DNA from: Euphorbia lathyris
Taxonomy: Eukaryota; Streptophyta; Magnoliopsida; Malpighiales; Euphorbiaceae
Length of the DNA stretch: 64,000 bases
Direction: 5' to 3'
NCBI RefSeq assembly: GCF_963576675.1
Contig: NC_088916.1
Location: 9,005,001-9,069,000 of the forward strand
Shown here: piece after piece, positions 9,705 through 22,099 of the stretch
Numbering within the stretch: the first letter of the stretch is position 1
Layout: every line of letters starts with the position of its first letter
The notes under the pieces: generated by a model
The model's database searches: none
What the model saw: only the letters and a program-made list of their open reading frames with translations
What the model was told of the DNA's origin: nothing
Translations under genes and position numbers: made by a program

Positions 9705-10387
9705 CTGAAAATCAAACTAAATAGGTGCCTCCACAACTGTGTATGAGAAAAAGAATTCTTGGTAAAGGTGTGAGTGAATAGTGAGTAAAGAATAATTAGG
9801 GTACCTAGCAGTCTGCGTCCTTTAAGTAGAAAAGAGGAAACAGATCTCTTGAACTACCGCCCTAAAGATCGTCTCCTAATCTGCCACCTGGAATAAGTTA
9901 TATGGAGAGATGACCATTCCAGGCGAAAAGACGCGAAGGTACCATTAATCTTTCATTTACGGCACACCATCCACTTTTGTTTTTTACTGAGGGGGCATTT
10001 AGGCTGAAATTAGAGCTTATGACAGTGGATTTGACGTGTCCCTTATCTTTCTGATTTGTGTGTTTATAATTTCTATTTTGAATTTATTTCCCCCCAAAAA
10101 CTCTTACGACCTAGCTCCATATCCCTCCAAAGATTACACAAGCAAAACTTAAAACTTCACTCTTATTGATAAAGGTAGAAGTTTTATATTTTTCCTTGTG
10201 AATATATCGATTTGACTTGAATGCATGGTTAAAGCAAAAATGAGACAATGTAATTGTTATCAGGTAAATGACTTAACACATGATGAGGGATAATAAAATA
10301 AAAAGGAATTGTTGGAGGGGTACTTTCATGCTGCAATTAGTGTTTGCAGCGAACACCCTGTGTCTCTGATTATTGGTGTGGAGGGTC
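9705..10387 (-). other. Spacer between integrase and the extra ORF
   Basis: AT-rich with no long frame on the minus strand. In Athila elements the downstream ORF may be expressed from a spliced RNA, so acceptor sites could lie here, but none can be assigned from sequence alone. Confidence 0.5.
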
Positions 10388-11680
10388 CTAGAAATGAACA
10401 GTGTCAATCTTCCTCTTGTGGTCATTATCAAGATACGGTTTGAGACGCTGGCCATTTACTTTGAAAGGAGCATCACCATTTTTGAAAATCTCCACAGCTC
10501 CATGCTCGAACACCCTGTTCACTGTGAATGGTCCTGACCATCGTGACTTTAGCTTTCCTGGAAACAGTCTCAGCCTTGAATTGTACAAAAGGACGTTTTG
10601 ACCTTCATGAAAGACTTTTTCCTAGATCTTTTTATCGTACCACTGCTTGGCCTTCTCTTTGTAGTTTACTGCATTCTCGTATGAGAACAACCTGAACTCT
10701 TCCATGTCACAGAGTTGAAGTTTCCGCTGATCTCCAACAGCCTGTTGCTCAAAATTTAACAATGTTAATGCCCAAAAAGCCTTGTGTTCCATTTCAACCG
10801 GCAGGTGACAAGATTTTCCGTATAACAATCTAAACGGAGACATTCCGATTGGTGTTTTATAGGCCGTCCTATATGCCCAAAGAGCATCGTCAAGCTTGTT
10901 TGCCCAGTCTCTCATAGAACTGCCAACAGTTTGTGGATGGTAAGGTGTGGCAATTCTGTGAGAGACTCCAAGCTTGCCCATCAGCTTCTCAAATTTGGCA
11001 TTGTAAAAGTGGGTTCCTTGATCACTAATGATCGATCGTGGGACACCGAATCTGGCAAACAGCCTTTTCAGGAATTTTACAACCACACGGGCGTCATTGG
11101 TGGGACTAGCCATTGCTTCAACCCACTTGCTTACATAATCTACAACCACTAAGATATATTTATTCCCAAAAAATGTAGGGAATGGACCCATAAAATCTAT
11201 TCCCTATATATCAAAAATTTCACAAACAACTATGTTATTGAGGGGCATGGCATTTCTAGCCGAGATATTGCCTGTTCGTTGGCACTCATTGCAAGTGCTA
11301 ACGAATAGGTGGGCATCTTTAAAAAGTGTTGGCCAGAAAAAACCTGATTGAAGAACCTTGGCTGCAGTTCTGCTAGCGCTATGGTGCCCTCCAGCTTCTC
11401 GGTCATGACAATGGCTTAGAACATCCTGTCCCTCCTCCTGCGATATACACCTTCGAATATTTTGGTCGGCGCACAACCTGAAAAGATAGGGGTCTTCCCA
11501 AAAATAATATTTAACTTCAGTAAAAAACTTCCTCCTCTGATTAGTGGACAGGTTGTGAGGCTTAAGTGAACTTGCTAGGTAATTAGCAATATCGGCAAAC
11601 CATGGCGCAGGCTGTGCGGCGTAAAGATGCTCGTCTGGAAATCTTTCTAAAATCTCTGGTTGTTCCTGGCTGCTTTGGTG
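10388..11680 (-). pseudogene. Athila integrase, broken
   Basis: The HHCC zinc domain spans about 11410-11270 (CNECQRTG at its end). The DDE catalytic core follows, with [11 protein letters not shown] (first Asp) and IISDQGTHF (second Asp). The C-terminal domain has [18 protein letters not shown] near 10560-10510, the usual Athila/Tat ending. Two amber codons interrupt it: TAG 11206-11204, where the family normally has Trp before GIDFMGPFP, and TAG 10624-10622 after the WYDKKI segment. The integrase would join element DNA to the host genome. Here it cannot be made complete. Confidence 0.85.
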
Positions 11681-13405
11681 AGAAATTCTTGACAAATGAT
11701 CAGCCGCGACATTTTCCTTTCCCTTTTTATCCTTAATTTCGAGATCAAACTCTTGAAGCAGTAGTAACCAGCGGATTAACCTAGACTTATCATCCTTTTT
11801 CACGAACAAGTAGCGCAACACAGCGTGGTCTGTGTGCACAACTACTTTGGACAACACCAAGTAGGGTCGAAATTTGTCGAAGGCATGCACAACTACAAGA
11901 AGCTCCTTCTCTGTAGTGGTGTAGTTCTGCTGGGCCTCGTTTAATGTTTTGCTAGCATAATAAATGGGCCTAAACTTCTTCTCTATCCTTTGTCCAAGAA
12001 CAGCTCCCACACAAGTATCGCTCGCGTCGCACATCATCTCAAAAGGTTGCTCCCAGTCTGGTCCTGCCAGTATAGGCGAATTGATCAGCTTGCTCTTTAA
12101 GAGTTCAAACGCCTTTAAACAGTTTGCATCGAAAGAGAATTCCACTTCCTTATGAAGTAAGGCTGAAAAGGGTAGCGCAATCTTTGAATTTTTTTTGATA
12201 AACCTGCGATAAAACCCTGCGTGCCCCAGAAAACTTCGCACATCTTTTACATTGGCCGGAACAGCTAGTTTTTCTATTACTTCCACCTTCGCTTTGTCCA
12301 CTTCCATCCCTTTTTCTGAAATTTTATGCCCGAGAACAATTTCGCCCGTAACCATGAAGTGGCATTTCTCCCAATTCAAGATCAAGTGGGTCTCCTTGCA
12401 TCGCACAAGCACGGCTTCGAGGTTGTTTAGACAGCTATCAAAAGAGTTTCCATAAACAGAGAAGTCGTCCATGAATATTTCTACGGTCCGCTCCACCATG
12501 TCATAAAAAATGGACATCATACATATTTGGAAAGTGGCTGGAGCGTTGCATAGTCCGAACAGCATTCATCTGTAAGCATAGGTCCCATACGGACATGTGA
12601 ACGTTGTCTTCTCTTGATCCTCACTATGAATTGCGATCTGGTTGTATCCTGAATAACCGTCAAGAAAACAATAGAAGGCATATCCCGCTAACCGCTCCAA
12701 CATCTGATCAATGAAGGGCAAGGGGAAATGATCCTTCCTTGTCGCTTCGTTGAGCTTTCTGTAATCAACACAAACTCGCCATCCAGTTATTGTTCTTATG
12801 GGCACCAACTCGTCTTTCTCGTTGAGGATTACAGTTGTTCCTCCCTTCTTGGGTACAACGTGAATAGGGCTGGTCCACACACTATCAGAGATTGGGTAAA
12901 TAATACCGGCATCAAGAAGCTTGATCACCTCTTTTCGCACAACCTCCTTCATGTGGGGATTCAGTCTGCGTTGCGGTTGGACAGATGGCTTGTGTTCCTT
13001 TTCCATCAAGATTCTGTGGACACAGACTACTAGACTGATACCTTTTATGTCATCAATTTTCCATACGATTGCATCCTTGTTTCTTCGCAAAACCGCCATA
13101 AGTTGCGCCTTCTGATCAGGAGTTAACTTTGAGGATATTATGACTGGACTTCCGCTGGGTGGTTCAAGGAAAGCATACTCGAGGTGTGCCGGTAACAGTT
13201 TCAATTCTGGTTTAGACACTGGCATAGTTGGTATCTCCGGTGGTTCTTGATGAGTGGGAACAGTAGGATCGAAAGGAGGTGTCGGTAAGTTGGATTCAAT
13301 GGAACAGCATGTTCCTTCACATAAGTTCACCTCTTCTCCCAATAGAGTCTCCAGAGTGCCCTGTTCCTGCAAAGTAGACAAACTTTGAAAATCATCCAAG
13401 AAACA
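11681..13405 (-). pseudogene. Athila reverse transcriptase and RNase H, broken
   Basis: RT motifs run in order: WTSPIHVVPKKGG, WRVCVDYRKLNEATRKDHFPL, the catalytic box FMDDFSVYG (about 12478-12452) and HFMVTGEIVLGHKIS. RNase H follows, with MCDASDTCVGAVLGQR (first Asp), TTEKELLVVV (Glu) and VHTDHAVLRYL (Asp), ending near AADHLSRISH at about 11690. A TGA at 12568-12566 splits RT inside the segment that normally reads YRRMPFGLCNAPATFQ, so an Arg codon has become a stop. TGA 13408-13406 separates this part from protease. The sequence places the element with Athila rather than with the gypsy element at 43-48 kb. Confidence 0.9.
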
Positions 13406-13990
13406 TCATGTGTCATCATTATTGTTTGCACGTCTCATTGCCTCGTTCATTTTGAAAATGACTTCTTCCCCATTAATCCTCAAGAATAATTGTCCCTCTC
13501 CTACGTCTATCAATGTTCTACCCGTGGCTAAAAATGGTCTACCTAGGATAATAGGAACACGCAAGTCTTCATCAATGTCCATTATAATGAAATCAACGGG
13601 CAATATGAATTTTCCTACTTTGACTAGCATATCTTCCACAACTCCCCTAGGATAGCATACTGAACGATCGGCCAACTGAATGGACATACGAGTAGGTTGG
13701 GGTTCTCCTAATCCAAGTTTAGCATATACAGAATAAGGCATCAGGTTTATGCTAGCTCCTAAGTCACATAGTGCATTTTCAATATTTAGCTTTCCAATTG
13801 AACAAGGAATAGAAAAACTCCCTGGATCTTTTAGCTTTTTAGGTAGCTGCTGCTTGTTTTGGAGCATTGACGAACAATCTCTGTTGAGTTGGATCATGGA
13901 AATGTTTTCCAGCTTCTTTTTGTTAGACAAGATATCCTTGAGGAACTTTGCATATGTCGGCATCTGTGTCAGCGCTTCTACGAATGTTGA
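13406..13990 (-). pseudogene. Athila aspartic protease
   Basis: The aspartic protease segment DLGASINLMPYSVYAKLGLG (about 13771-13712) carries the catalytic Asp in a DLGAS form typical of the lineage, followed downstream by ILGRPFLATGRTLIDV. The protease would cut the polyprotein. The frame is open from 13963 to TGA 13408-13406 and a small indel near 13990 separates it from gag, so no continuous gag-pro frame remains. Confidence 0.85.
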
Positions 13991-15699
13991 TGTGCAACTT
14001 CCTTAAGGTGTCCAACACTTTAGAATTCTGTTCTTCCAGCTTTTTGTTGAACAATCGCGTTGGATATGGCAAAGGTGGAACATACGGTGGTGGTGGCTTC
14101 TACATTCTTTCGCTTTCCCCTTGGTCCTGTTTACTGGCACATGTTGTCTTCCTGGTTTCTTCTTCACTAGGAACAGCCTGTTCCTGCTCCCCTTCAGCTT
14201 CTTTGGACGTTCCTGTGCATTCAGCATTTTCATCAGTCGATATAATGGGTTGAGTTTGCTTACCAAATCTCAGGGTAATTGCCATGACATCGCCCTTTGG
14301 ATTTGGTTGTGTGTTGCTCGGCATTATTCCCTTCCCTTTTGATGTAGATGCAGCTAACTGGTGAACCTGTGTTTCCAGATTTTTAATTGATGCTTGTGTC
14401 TGTTTCATGAACTGAATCATCATTGTCTTCATATCTGGCTCTACATCTTCCTTTGGTGGCACAGGTTGTTTATAATGCTGCTGAGGTTGCCTTTGGTAGT
14501 GTCCTCCTTGCTGTTGTTGATATCTCGGTTGTTCCTGCTAGTTCGGCTGGCCTGTCCATCCAAAATTTGGATGGTTTCTTGTGGCAGGATTATACGTGTT
14601 GGAATACGGGTTAGGTGGATTCCTCTGATTATACCTTGCGTAATCACATTCTACCTGTGCGCCCTTTCCCTGCTTAACTCCGGGACAGTTGATGCTAAAA
14701 TGAAGGCCTCCACAAAAATCACAAATGTTATTGAATAGTGGTTCGTTGTGAATTGAAGACACATTTATCTTGCCCAGTTGTCTAGCAAGCTGTTCTACCT
14801 GACTTGTCAATTTTGACACAACATCTTCATTTCCCATTTTCGGAGTGCCAGTTGTCACTTGTGCTTACTACCTTCTCAATAAGGTCATACAAAGCCTGTG
14901 GCTCAAGGTCTTCTGGGTTACCGTTGGCAATGGATTCATTCTGGATTTTGTAGATGTTTGTTACACCATTATAGAAATTCTGTACTTGCATCCACATAGG
15001 GATACCATTTGGTACCCTTCTCAACAGCTCTTTGTATCTTTCCCAGGCTTCTGCTAGCGACTCATCCTCTTCTTGTACAAACCGAGACACTTCATTTCTC
15101 AGTTTTATGGCTTGTCGAGGTGGGAAATATTTCATTAGAAAAGCTCATGCCATTTCTTCCCAACTTGTGATTGTCCCTGGCTGTAAATTTCTTAGCCAGT
15201 TCTTTGCTTTATCCCTCAGGGAAAAAGGAAACAGCTTCAGCCTAATTACGTCATCAGAAATGCCACTGTTTGATCTGAACGTGTTGCACAGCGTGATGAA
15301 TTCTTGAATATGCCCATTTGGATCTTCAGATTGAAACCCATTGAATTGTACTGAGGCCTTGATCATCTGTATCATGGACCACTTCACCTCAAACATGTTG
15401 TTTCCTTCGTTGGGCAACACGATACATGATGAATGTCCTTCTTTGGTTGGCCTTGAATAATCTCTGACTCGCATGACAGGAGGGTTGTTATTCTCCCCTT
15501 CTTCTTCTTGGTTTGGTTGAACTGGTTGTTCAGGTGGTACCCTTCCTTCCATTCTTCTCTCTCTTTGTCGTTCTTTTTGTCGTGCACGTCGAGCTCCCGC
15601 TCTATTTCGTCTACACGTTCTCTCTACTTCGAGATCGATAGGAAAAATAGGAGGTCCAGCTCTGCGCATAAACTGGTAAAGAACTTCTTTTTCCTGCAC
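13990..15699 (-). pseudogene. Athila gag, broken by three stops and a frameshift
   Basis: The capsid-like region begins near 15500 and includes WSMIQMIKASVQFNGF, DDVIRLKLFPFSLRDKAKNWL and YKELLRRVPNGIP, which are retrotransposon gag signatures. A zinc knuckle CDFCGGLHFSINC lies near 14735-14690. The stretch before protease contains ITLRFGKQTQP and a proline-rich linker. Stops are TGA 15147-15145, TAG 14540-14538 and TAG 14102-14100. A frame disturbance near 13990 follows. Gag would form the particle and bind RNA. Upstream residues to 15699 are basic, and the exact start codon is uncertain. Confidence 0.85.
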
Positions 15700-15765
15700 G
15701 CCTTAGCAAACAGATTAAAAACACCCTGTTTCACAGAAATTTTAAATGAATTTTGTTGCTTTCAA

Positions 15766-15783
15766 TCCCCGGCAACGGTGCCA
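15766..15783 (-). other. Primer-binding site for tRNA-Asp (one mismatch)
   Basis: On the minus strand TGGCACCGTTGCCGGGGA matches the tRNA-Asp 3' end except for one base. It lies six bases inside the putative LTR end, with the same AGTTTT spacer as in the nested element. Confidence 0.88.
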
Positions 15784-15789
15784 AAAACT

Positions 15790-17200
15790 TGTTGTCTTAA
15801 AATGAGACTCTAGCAAGTGTACTAGATACAAGTAATAAAGTGATAAGTCAAGTATCGTCTCCATAGGGATTAAGATCCAAAATTATATAAGAAAATCGTT
15901 GTCGAACAGTGTGTCTGTAAAGGTATCTTCTTCGTAAAGTTGATTGTTGAGGTGGGTAGGTTAAGACAAAAGAGTACTACTTCTATTAAAGATATAACAA
16001 GGATGATAGTTAAAAGATAGAACAGGCTAAGCACAACCGAACAGGTAGTGCAAGCTCTTAAAACAGTCCAACGAACCAGTGACAATACCAATGAAGTCAA
16101 AGTATCAGTTTTAATGCTCACTTAAGTCAACTCTCGTGTGTTCTTAAGCTTCTAAGATTTACTAGTGCCAATAGCGTCCTGAAGGAACATTCTTTCTTGC
16201 ATTAAGATCGAAACTGCATTTCTGTTAAGAAAACCTTTGACACAACCATCTAACATATCTGCTTCGAGGTTGCGAGATTGATAGAGATATCAGTGAAGAT
16301 GCAAGCAGTGTCCTAACATTCATCTATCACATGCATAAATGCCGAAGCATAGAATTATAAACCCTCATCAACACATCATTGGTAAAATACTACATATTCA
16401 TTGCAAAAGTTATAAGACTTACATCACCAGCCCGGACTGGCCATGCCCATTTAAAATGGATTACTGACTCATATCAAGCAGTGAGTAATCAGAAGTTCTT
16501 TTCACATTTAGAAACTCCATTGGAGCTCTCTTCTATTGCCTAAACAGTGACTTTTCTGTTCTAAAAAAAATATCCGAACTCCCCCCCCCCTTTGTCTTCC
16601 CTTTGTTACATCTATTTAAAGGAGAAAGACCGGGGCCAAAATCAGTACCCGAAAGTACCCTTACACAAATATGCAGAAATAAGTCAATTGTCCAAAAAAA
16701 CTAAAACAATCAGAAATGATTATGGATCCTTTTGACCCTTGAACACTCAAGGGTCGAAACTTCTTGTCATCATGCCACTTTAGGTAACGCCACTGAAACA
16801 CCTTTCCACCTGCTGGCTCTGCCACACCCACTTCTGTTCTGTCGCTGTCCGTCATCAGATTATCCGGCGTTTGACCACTGGATCATAGAAAGGCTCCACT
16901 CCTCTTTGGCAGTTGCGAAACAAGCTGTTTCCAGCATGTTTGGCTTAATCTTTTACTTATCTGTAAAAAACATTAATCAGCCCTTCATTCTCGCAATATA
17001 ACAGAAAAACACCCCAATTCTTGTATAAATATTGTGTTAAACTTAGTCAATTTCATGCCTAACAGGCAACTTGTTCTTCGTCTTCCTTCAGGAGTGGTGT
17101 AGTTGCAGGTCCTCTTCAGCTGTGGTTGTTGAGCAATATCACGAGTGAGTGGGAAAGGGGTGAAATGCTGCATGAACCAAGGAAAGTACTTTATAAGGGT
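15790..17200 (-). repeat. 5' LTR of the Athila-type element (outer end approximate)
   Basis: The inner end is set by the primer site; the plus-strand sequence starts TGTTGTC. A minus-strand TATA-like box lies at 16611-16622. The outer end could not be fixed because no second LTR is in view: one candidate ...ACAACA end near 17581 would make it 1.8 kb. No coding frame was recognised. Confidence 0.6.
16611..16622 (-). promoter_or_regulatory. TATA-like box in the Athila LTR
   Basis: Minus strand CCTTTAAATAGA, about 830 bp from the primer site. The placement fits a U3/R boundary in a long LTR. A run of ten C (16581-16590) lies just downstream in transcript sense. Confidence 0.45.
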
Positions 17201-17509
17201 CCGTATATGGTTATTGATCTAGGATTGTAATTTTGCAATATTTTTTCTTGCTAGCTTGATTGTCCTATCTTTTTGCTACATTAGGATTATGATTTTAGAA
17301 TAGTTCATATCACTTTCAAAACTCTAGTCTTTAAAGCTCAAAAACTAGAACATTAAAGTAATTTTGGATATATTGTGTGATTATTTGGATATATTATCTT
17401 ATTAGTTTGATCACTTGATTAGTATTTTTTATTATTTTGGTGTATGCGATATTATTTATTAGTTTTAAAATTATTTAAAAATTATATAAATTTGATGATT
17501 TATTATTGC

Positions 17510-18034
17510 CAATGACAATATTACAAACGACTTTCATATTATTGAATTTAGAAACCACATACAAACAATTTTCCGACAACACATGTTAGCAACGACATAG
17601 CAACACCTGAATTACCGACGACTTACAAACACTACATATATTTCTTAATTGGTGCCAAATATTATTTATCGACTGTCCACCGACGATAAAGTTGTCCCTA
17701 TTTTTGCGCCAATTAATTTGGTGCCAAATTCACGTGATGATTACCGATGGTATACCGACGACATATATATTACCGACGACTTAACGACGACATACGTTGT
17801 GTCCAATAACGACACCAGTTAATTCTTCTGGTTGGTTACTTACAACTTACCAATGACAATGTCGTCGCTAATGCAAACGACAATGATTTTGTCGTCGGTA
17901 ACCATTTTCCCAACAAGCAATCTGAGTACGACATGAGTTTCGTTTGTATGTCGTCGGTAACCGATATTACCTACGAAAATCTTGTTATTACCGATGACAT
18001 TACGTTGTATGTAAACTGTTTTTTTCTTGTAGTG
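17510..18034. mobile_element. Terminus of a CACTA (En/Spm-type) DNA transposon with subterminal repeats
   Basis: The right end reads CTGTTTTTTTCTTGTAGTG, whose reverse complement starts CACTACAAGAAAAAAACAG, the classic CACTA terminus. The 500 bp inside is packed with short repeats of TACCGACGAC and GTCGTCGGTAA in both orientations, as expected for transposase-binding subterminal arrays. The opposite end is not in the window. The Athila element may have inserted into this transposon. A 3-bp duplication (TTA follows) cannot be verified. Confidence 0.8.
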
Positions 18035-20790
18035 TTAACTTGCTTCTTCTCCTTCTAATATTATGTAAAACCAAATGAAAATGTAGAAAATGGAATTTCG
18101 GTCCAACTCATAGCTAGAAATGCAAACGAAGCTCAACTTAGTTTCAGTGGTATTAAGAGGTTTCTACCATTAAGCTTTGTAATGTATCATTTCTGCCATT
18201 AAGGTATTTTTTATCTTCTGTTTTGACATGAATATGTATGAATCTGGGGTGGCCAATGGCGGACCGAATGGATCCAACAGACCCCGCTAGACTGGAGGTC
18301 CTACGTAAACGATCTTCAGGACAGATGGATCTAAGCCCAAAAGGCCCTCAAATACCGGAAGACTGGTCGACGTACGTGTATGCGTGATTGTGACTTGAGC
18401 AGCAACCCAGACCCGTGCAGCAAGTTTCTTCAAATGATAAAACATAGTATCCTACGAACTTAAACATAAATTCACCGGTTTAAAAGAGATTTTGACCCAA
18501 AAGATCAATTTTGGAAGTTTAGTGACTTCAGAATGGATAATTAGTGAGGAATATATAGTTATAGAAAACATGATTCCTCGACTAATAACTTTGAAATAAT
18601 GTTGGATTTGGATGTTAGGACCTCTAAAATGGCTTGTTTGGTAAGATTTGGTGTAGAAACCTCACTTTTTCACTCAATTTCACTAACTTTCTCTCAAGTT
18701 TCACTAAGTTTCACCTAAGTTTCACTTAAGTTTCACTAAATTTCTTTCTCTTTCTCTCAAATGATAATTCAAAATGAAAAAACTGCCTGAAAACTGTCGA
18801 AGTTCACCAATCGACGATCATAGTTCCCGATCGGGGACTGGGTAGCCGATCGAAGACCTATGTGGCAACGAGTATTTTAAAATCTCAAAAATTATAAATC
18901 TAAGAGAATTTCGATAAAAACAAAGTAAAACAAGCTAAATAACTCAAAAAATGGGGTCCACGTCTTATCTTGTATCTCGCACATCGCGTCGTGTGAAGTC
19001 CACCTACACAAATTGTTAGCCAGAGTGTAACATAGACTCATCACTATGGCCAAAAAACGTTCGTGCTCACAGCTGCCTCTCGCCTCAGGCAATCACCTAG
19101 GTCGCATTTCACAACTATGATATGTGCCAGATCTCATCAAAGCAAAGTGAAGCAAGAATACTTACAAAAGTTATCTTACAAAGAATCTCTTAAAGGCACT
19201 CAACTTGTTGAGTGTTTCACAATTTGGTGGATTGCTCACAAACGAGCCTTTCACTCCTATTTATAGGCTAAAATTGGACGGACATGTGTGAATTGGGAAT
19301 CTGGCCCCTAAGGAAGCAACACATAGCAAGTTATCCTATCTGAGGCAATTAAAGAAGGTAATCATATTTAATAACAAACTGGGATATGATTTATATAGAA
19401 ATATCTATCACTATTTTTTTAGAAGAATCAGTATTTTTTTACTACTCTGCAATCATTAGAAAAAAATAATATTAACTTTTCTAAATAATATGTTAAAATA
19501 TTAATAACTAATAAATTAATTACAAATTTTTTGAAGTTTCTAAAATATTTACATTATTACTAATATTCTGTAATTATAACTATGAAAATTATACGGAAAT
19601 GTTTCAGTTATCTACAAATTTATTTGGAATCTTCGATATGAGAGTTAAATAATTGTTAAATTACTTTATTCAAATTTTTTATAAATAAAGATAAAATGGA
19701 TCTTGCTTAGAAACGTTGAAACTAAATTTATACGATTTCATAGGTTACGATCAAATATGAACATTATTAAAAAAAGTTACCTTATCCCTATAAAATATAT
19801 CAATTTTGTTAGTTTTTCGGTTTTTTATAGAATTAAATTACTATATCTTAGTAAAAATAAGGGAAAAGTAAAAAAAAAATGTATGTAATTTGCGAACACG
19901 GGCCGGATGTTTACAAGTTTATAAATAGAGACATGTGGTATGTTATATTTATAAAATAAAGTATTTTAAATTACATTCTTAAGTTCCAATTATGACCAAC
20001 GCCATTTTTATCTTAAAAAACAAAAACTATTTTTATATATCTACAAAAGACAAGCTCCCAAAACACAACTCCCTAACTCGAAATAATAAATTATATGGTA
20101 GATATTTTACATTTTTTTTAACTTGACAATTTATAAACTAAATTGATGTTTAAATTCATTTTAAATAACTGTAACTTAATTTGTGGATCTGTGTTTTGTC
20201 AATATATAATCATCAAAACTTAACAATATAATTTCAATTAATTTTATTTGTAAACAAAATATACTACAAATTTATATTTACAAACTTTTAAATTATAGAT
20301 TTGTATTTGCAAGTTTTGCAAACCACGAGTATTTTTTTTCCCTAAAAATAAATAGTTAAAACTTGAACTTTCATTTTATGTTATTTCGTGTAACTGAAAA
20401 AAGATAAAGCAAAAGAAAATAGAAATTAAGAATGTGAGCAATGGATTGACTTTTGAAAATAGAAATTAATGAGCTCCTTGCCAGCAATGTTCATGAATAG
20501 AATTAACGAGTTGCTTGTGAGTCCGTGCTTCATAGTCGTGAACAAAATAAACTAGCTGCTCACGTATAATTAATATACTTAATGACCAGAGATCGAGCCT
20601 AGCTCGAGCTTGTTAATTTTCTGCTGAGCCGAGCACAAACAGGTCAAACCTCGGCTAGATCACAACCTACCTATTGAAATTTAAACTGATCTTAGACCTA
20701 TTGGCCCTCTTGGTTAAAGTGATACATGTTTCATTTTAAGAAAGAACATCTCCAAAGTTCAAGTGTCCAATTGATTATTTGGCCAATAAC
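18035..20790. other. AT-rich intergenic stretch without a recognisable gene
   Basis: Short open frames only. 18650-18740 holds degenerate tandem copies of an AGTTTCACTAA-like unit. A minus-strand box CCTATAAATAGG (19256-19267) followed by a GTGAAAGGCTCG context looks like an LTR promoter, so 18.6-19.3 kb may be a solo-LTR remnant, but no paired ends with a duplication were found. 19380-20450 is very AT-rich and featureless. Confidence 0.5.
19256..19267 (-). promoter_or_regulatory. Possible LTR-type TATA box
   Basis: CCTATAAATAGG on the minus strand, in a region with no coding potential. It resembles retrotransposon U3/R junctions but no LTR boundary could be paired. Confidence 0.3.
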
Positions 20791-20794
20791 AGTA

Positions 20795-21240
20795 TTAACA
20801 CTACCCCTATTCGTTTCTATTCCAATGTGGCCAAATGACTACTAGCAACATTGCAATAAACAAATTTCCTCCTTACAGAAACAAACATCTAGAGAAGCAT
20901 ATAATTCACAAGACTGTTCCAATGTTCATAATATTCACAACACAAAAGCAATGAACATTTGGAATTGGAAATTGAACATAGCTGGGTGAAAGCTTGTGCA
21001 TATGATGACTATAACATATTCATTTTCTAAAAAACCATTTCTAGATTCACACTACCAATCAATGTCTTTCATCATTTTCTAAATTAACTCAATTACCAAA
21101 ATAAACATCATAATTGATAAACATCGTCATTTTTCTATCCAGACAGTTTACTTTCTTTACCCTGTATTTATGTTGACTAAAAGGCAACCATTTATACCTT
21201 TTTTAAGGTTAATGTCTTAAGACACTTGCTTTTCTGTGTT
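20795..21240. repeat. Module flanking the TPS 3' end, copy 1
   Basis: Nearly the same sequence occurs at about 33880-34270, with partial copies at about 50330-50530 and 56450-56750 (shared string AAAGCTTGTGCATATGA and the ACATCTAG-GAAGCATATAAT stretch). Each copy lies just downstream, in minus-strand sense, of a TPS C-terminal or GT fragment, so it is probably the old 3' flank of the TPS gene. Confidence 0.75.
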
Positions 21241-21276
21241 GCACCTCAGTTTCGAACTTGACCGAGTTGCCAAACT

Positions 21277-21690
21277 TTAAAGGAATGGCAGTACATTAGC
21301 AGTATCATCTAAATAGTACCTAGTCTTGCTTGGTTTTTGTCCAACACTGCATACAAAGATCTCAGGAGCTGAAGAATATAACAAACTTGAAGCTGTTTTC
21401 GATATGCTTTTCAGCATGTCTTCATCGGATCTGTCATTCCTAACGCACATTACAAAAGCTGGGGATGTTTCATCAGTGATCATTGCAGAAAGTATTTTCT
21501 CCCCAACAAGACTCATTGCATATTAATTGGTTAAGTAAGACTCAAGGACGGATATACAAAAGAAAACCCTCTACACAACTGATATCATATTGTGGCTGCT
21601 GCTGCAAATGTTGTTCCACACCCAACAACTTCAGACCAATGCCATTGAAAATGTCTATGTCATCAACTCAAACAATAATCGGATGAGTAC
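21277..21690 (-). pseudogene. Trehalose-phosphate synthase (class II) fragment T1: GT piece joined to C-terminal exon
   Basis: The 21516-21277 frame carries RNDRSDEDMLKSISK, APEIFVCSVGQKPSKTRYYL and DDTA, which is the end of the phosphatase-like domain of class II TPS proteins. Immediately upstream, 21690-21586 encodes a glucosyltransferase-domain piece like GVDDMDIFKGIGLKLLAMEQ, with a TGA in the first valine-aspartate part. In a normal class II protein these two segments are several hundred residues apart, so most of the gene between them is missing. The C-terminal frame also ends early after DDTANVLPFL. Class II TPS proteins are plant regulatory or weakly catalytic trehalose-6-phosphate enzymes of the cytosol. 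This copy cannot be functional. Confidence 0.85.
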
Positions 21691-22099
21691 ACCGACTGTA
21701 TAATATATTTTAATTTGGCAGAAGAAAGTCGATTATAGGACTTTGCCTTCAAAAAGTTTGGATTGTTCAGCTGTGATGAATTTACAAGGAGTCTATAGCA
21801 ATTAGAATGGAAAATTCTGAATCCAAGAAAGAGTTATGGGTACTCGAAGACCACTTTGAATTGAAAAGCTTATGGAACAAAATTTCATGTTTTGATTTTA
21901 TTTCCCCTCTCCTCCCTGTCTTGTTCAGCTTTACATGGAGAAACTTTGGTTCAGACAGGGAATGATCGACTTGGCAAATCCGACGAATACCGACAGAGGC
22001 ATTGACTGGACCCTTCGGTAGGAGTTGGATGGCCGAGACTTGGGGAAGTCGAGGCACCACACGGGGCTTTGGCTCGACACAGAGTTACCCCGTGACATT

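Larger units (their letters stand above)
1..17200 (-). mobile_element. Degenerate Athila-type Ty3/gypsy retrotransposon, interrupted by a nested element
   Basis: Read on the minus strand the order is LTR, tRNA-Asp primer site, gag, protease, RT/RNase H, integrase, then an extra ORF in the env position, which is the Athila layout. At least seven in-frame stops and two frameshifts break the reading frames, so the element cannot encode its own proteins. A plus-strand non-autonomous LTR element (1373-8386) sits in the extra ORF. The 3' LTR was not found: by eye 1-1150 does not resemble the 5' LTR, so it probably lies left of the window. The right boundary near 17200 is approximate. Confidence 0.85.

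Noticed and set aside
18600..19321. Solo LTR bounded by TGTTGG and GCAACA
   Set aside because: The flanking five bases (AATAA and CATAG) do not match and the TATA-like box would leave an implausibly short U3.
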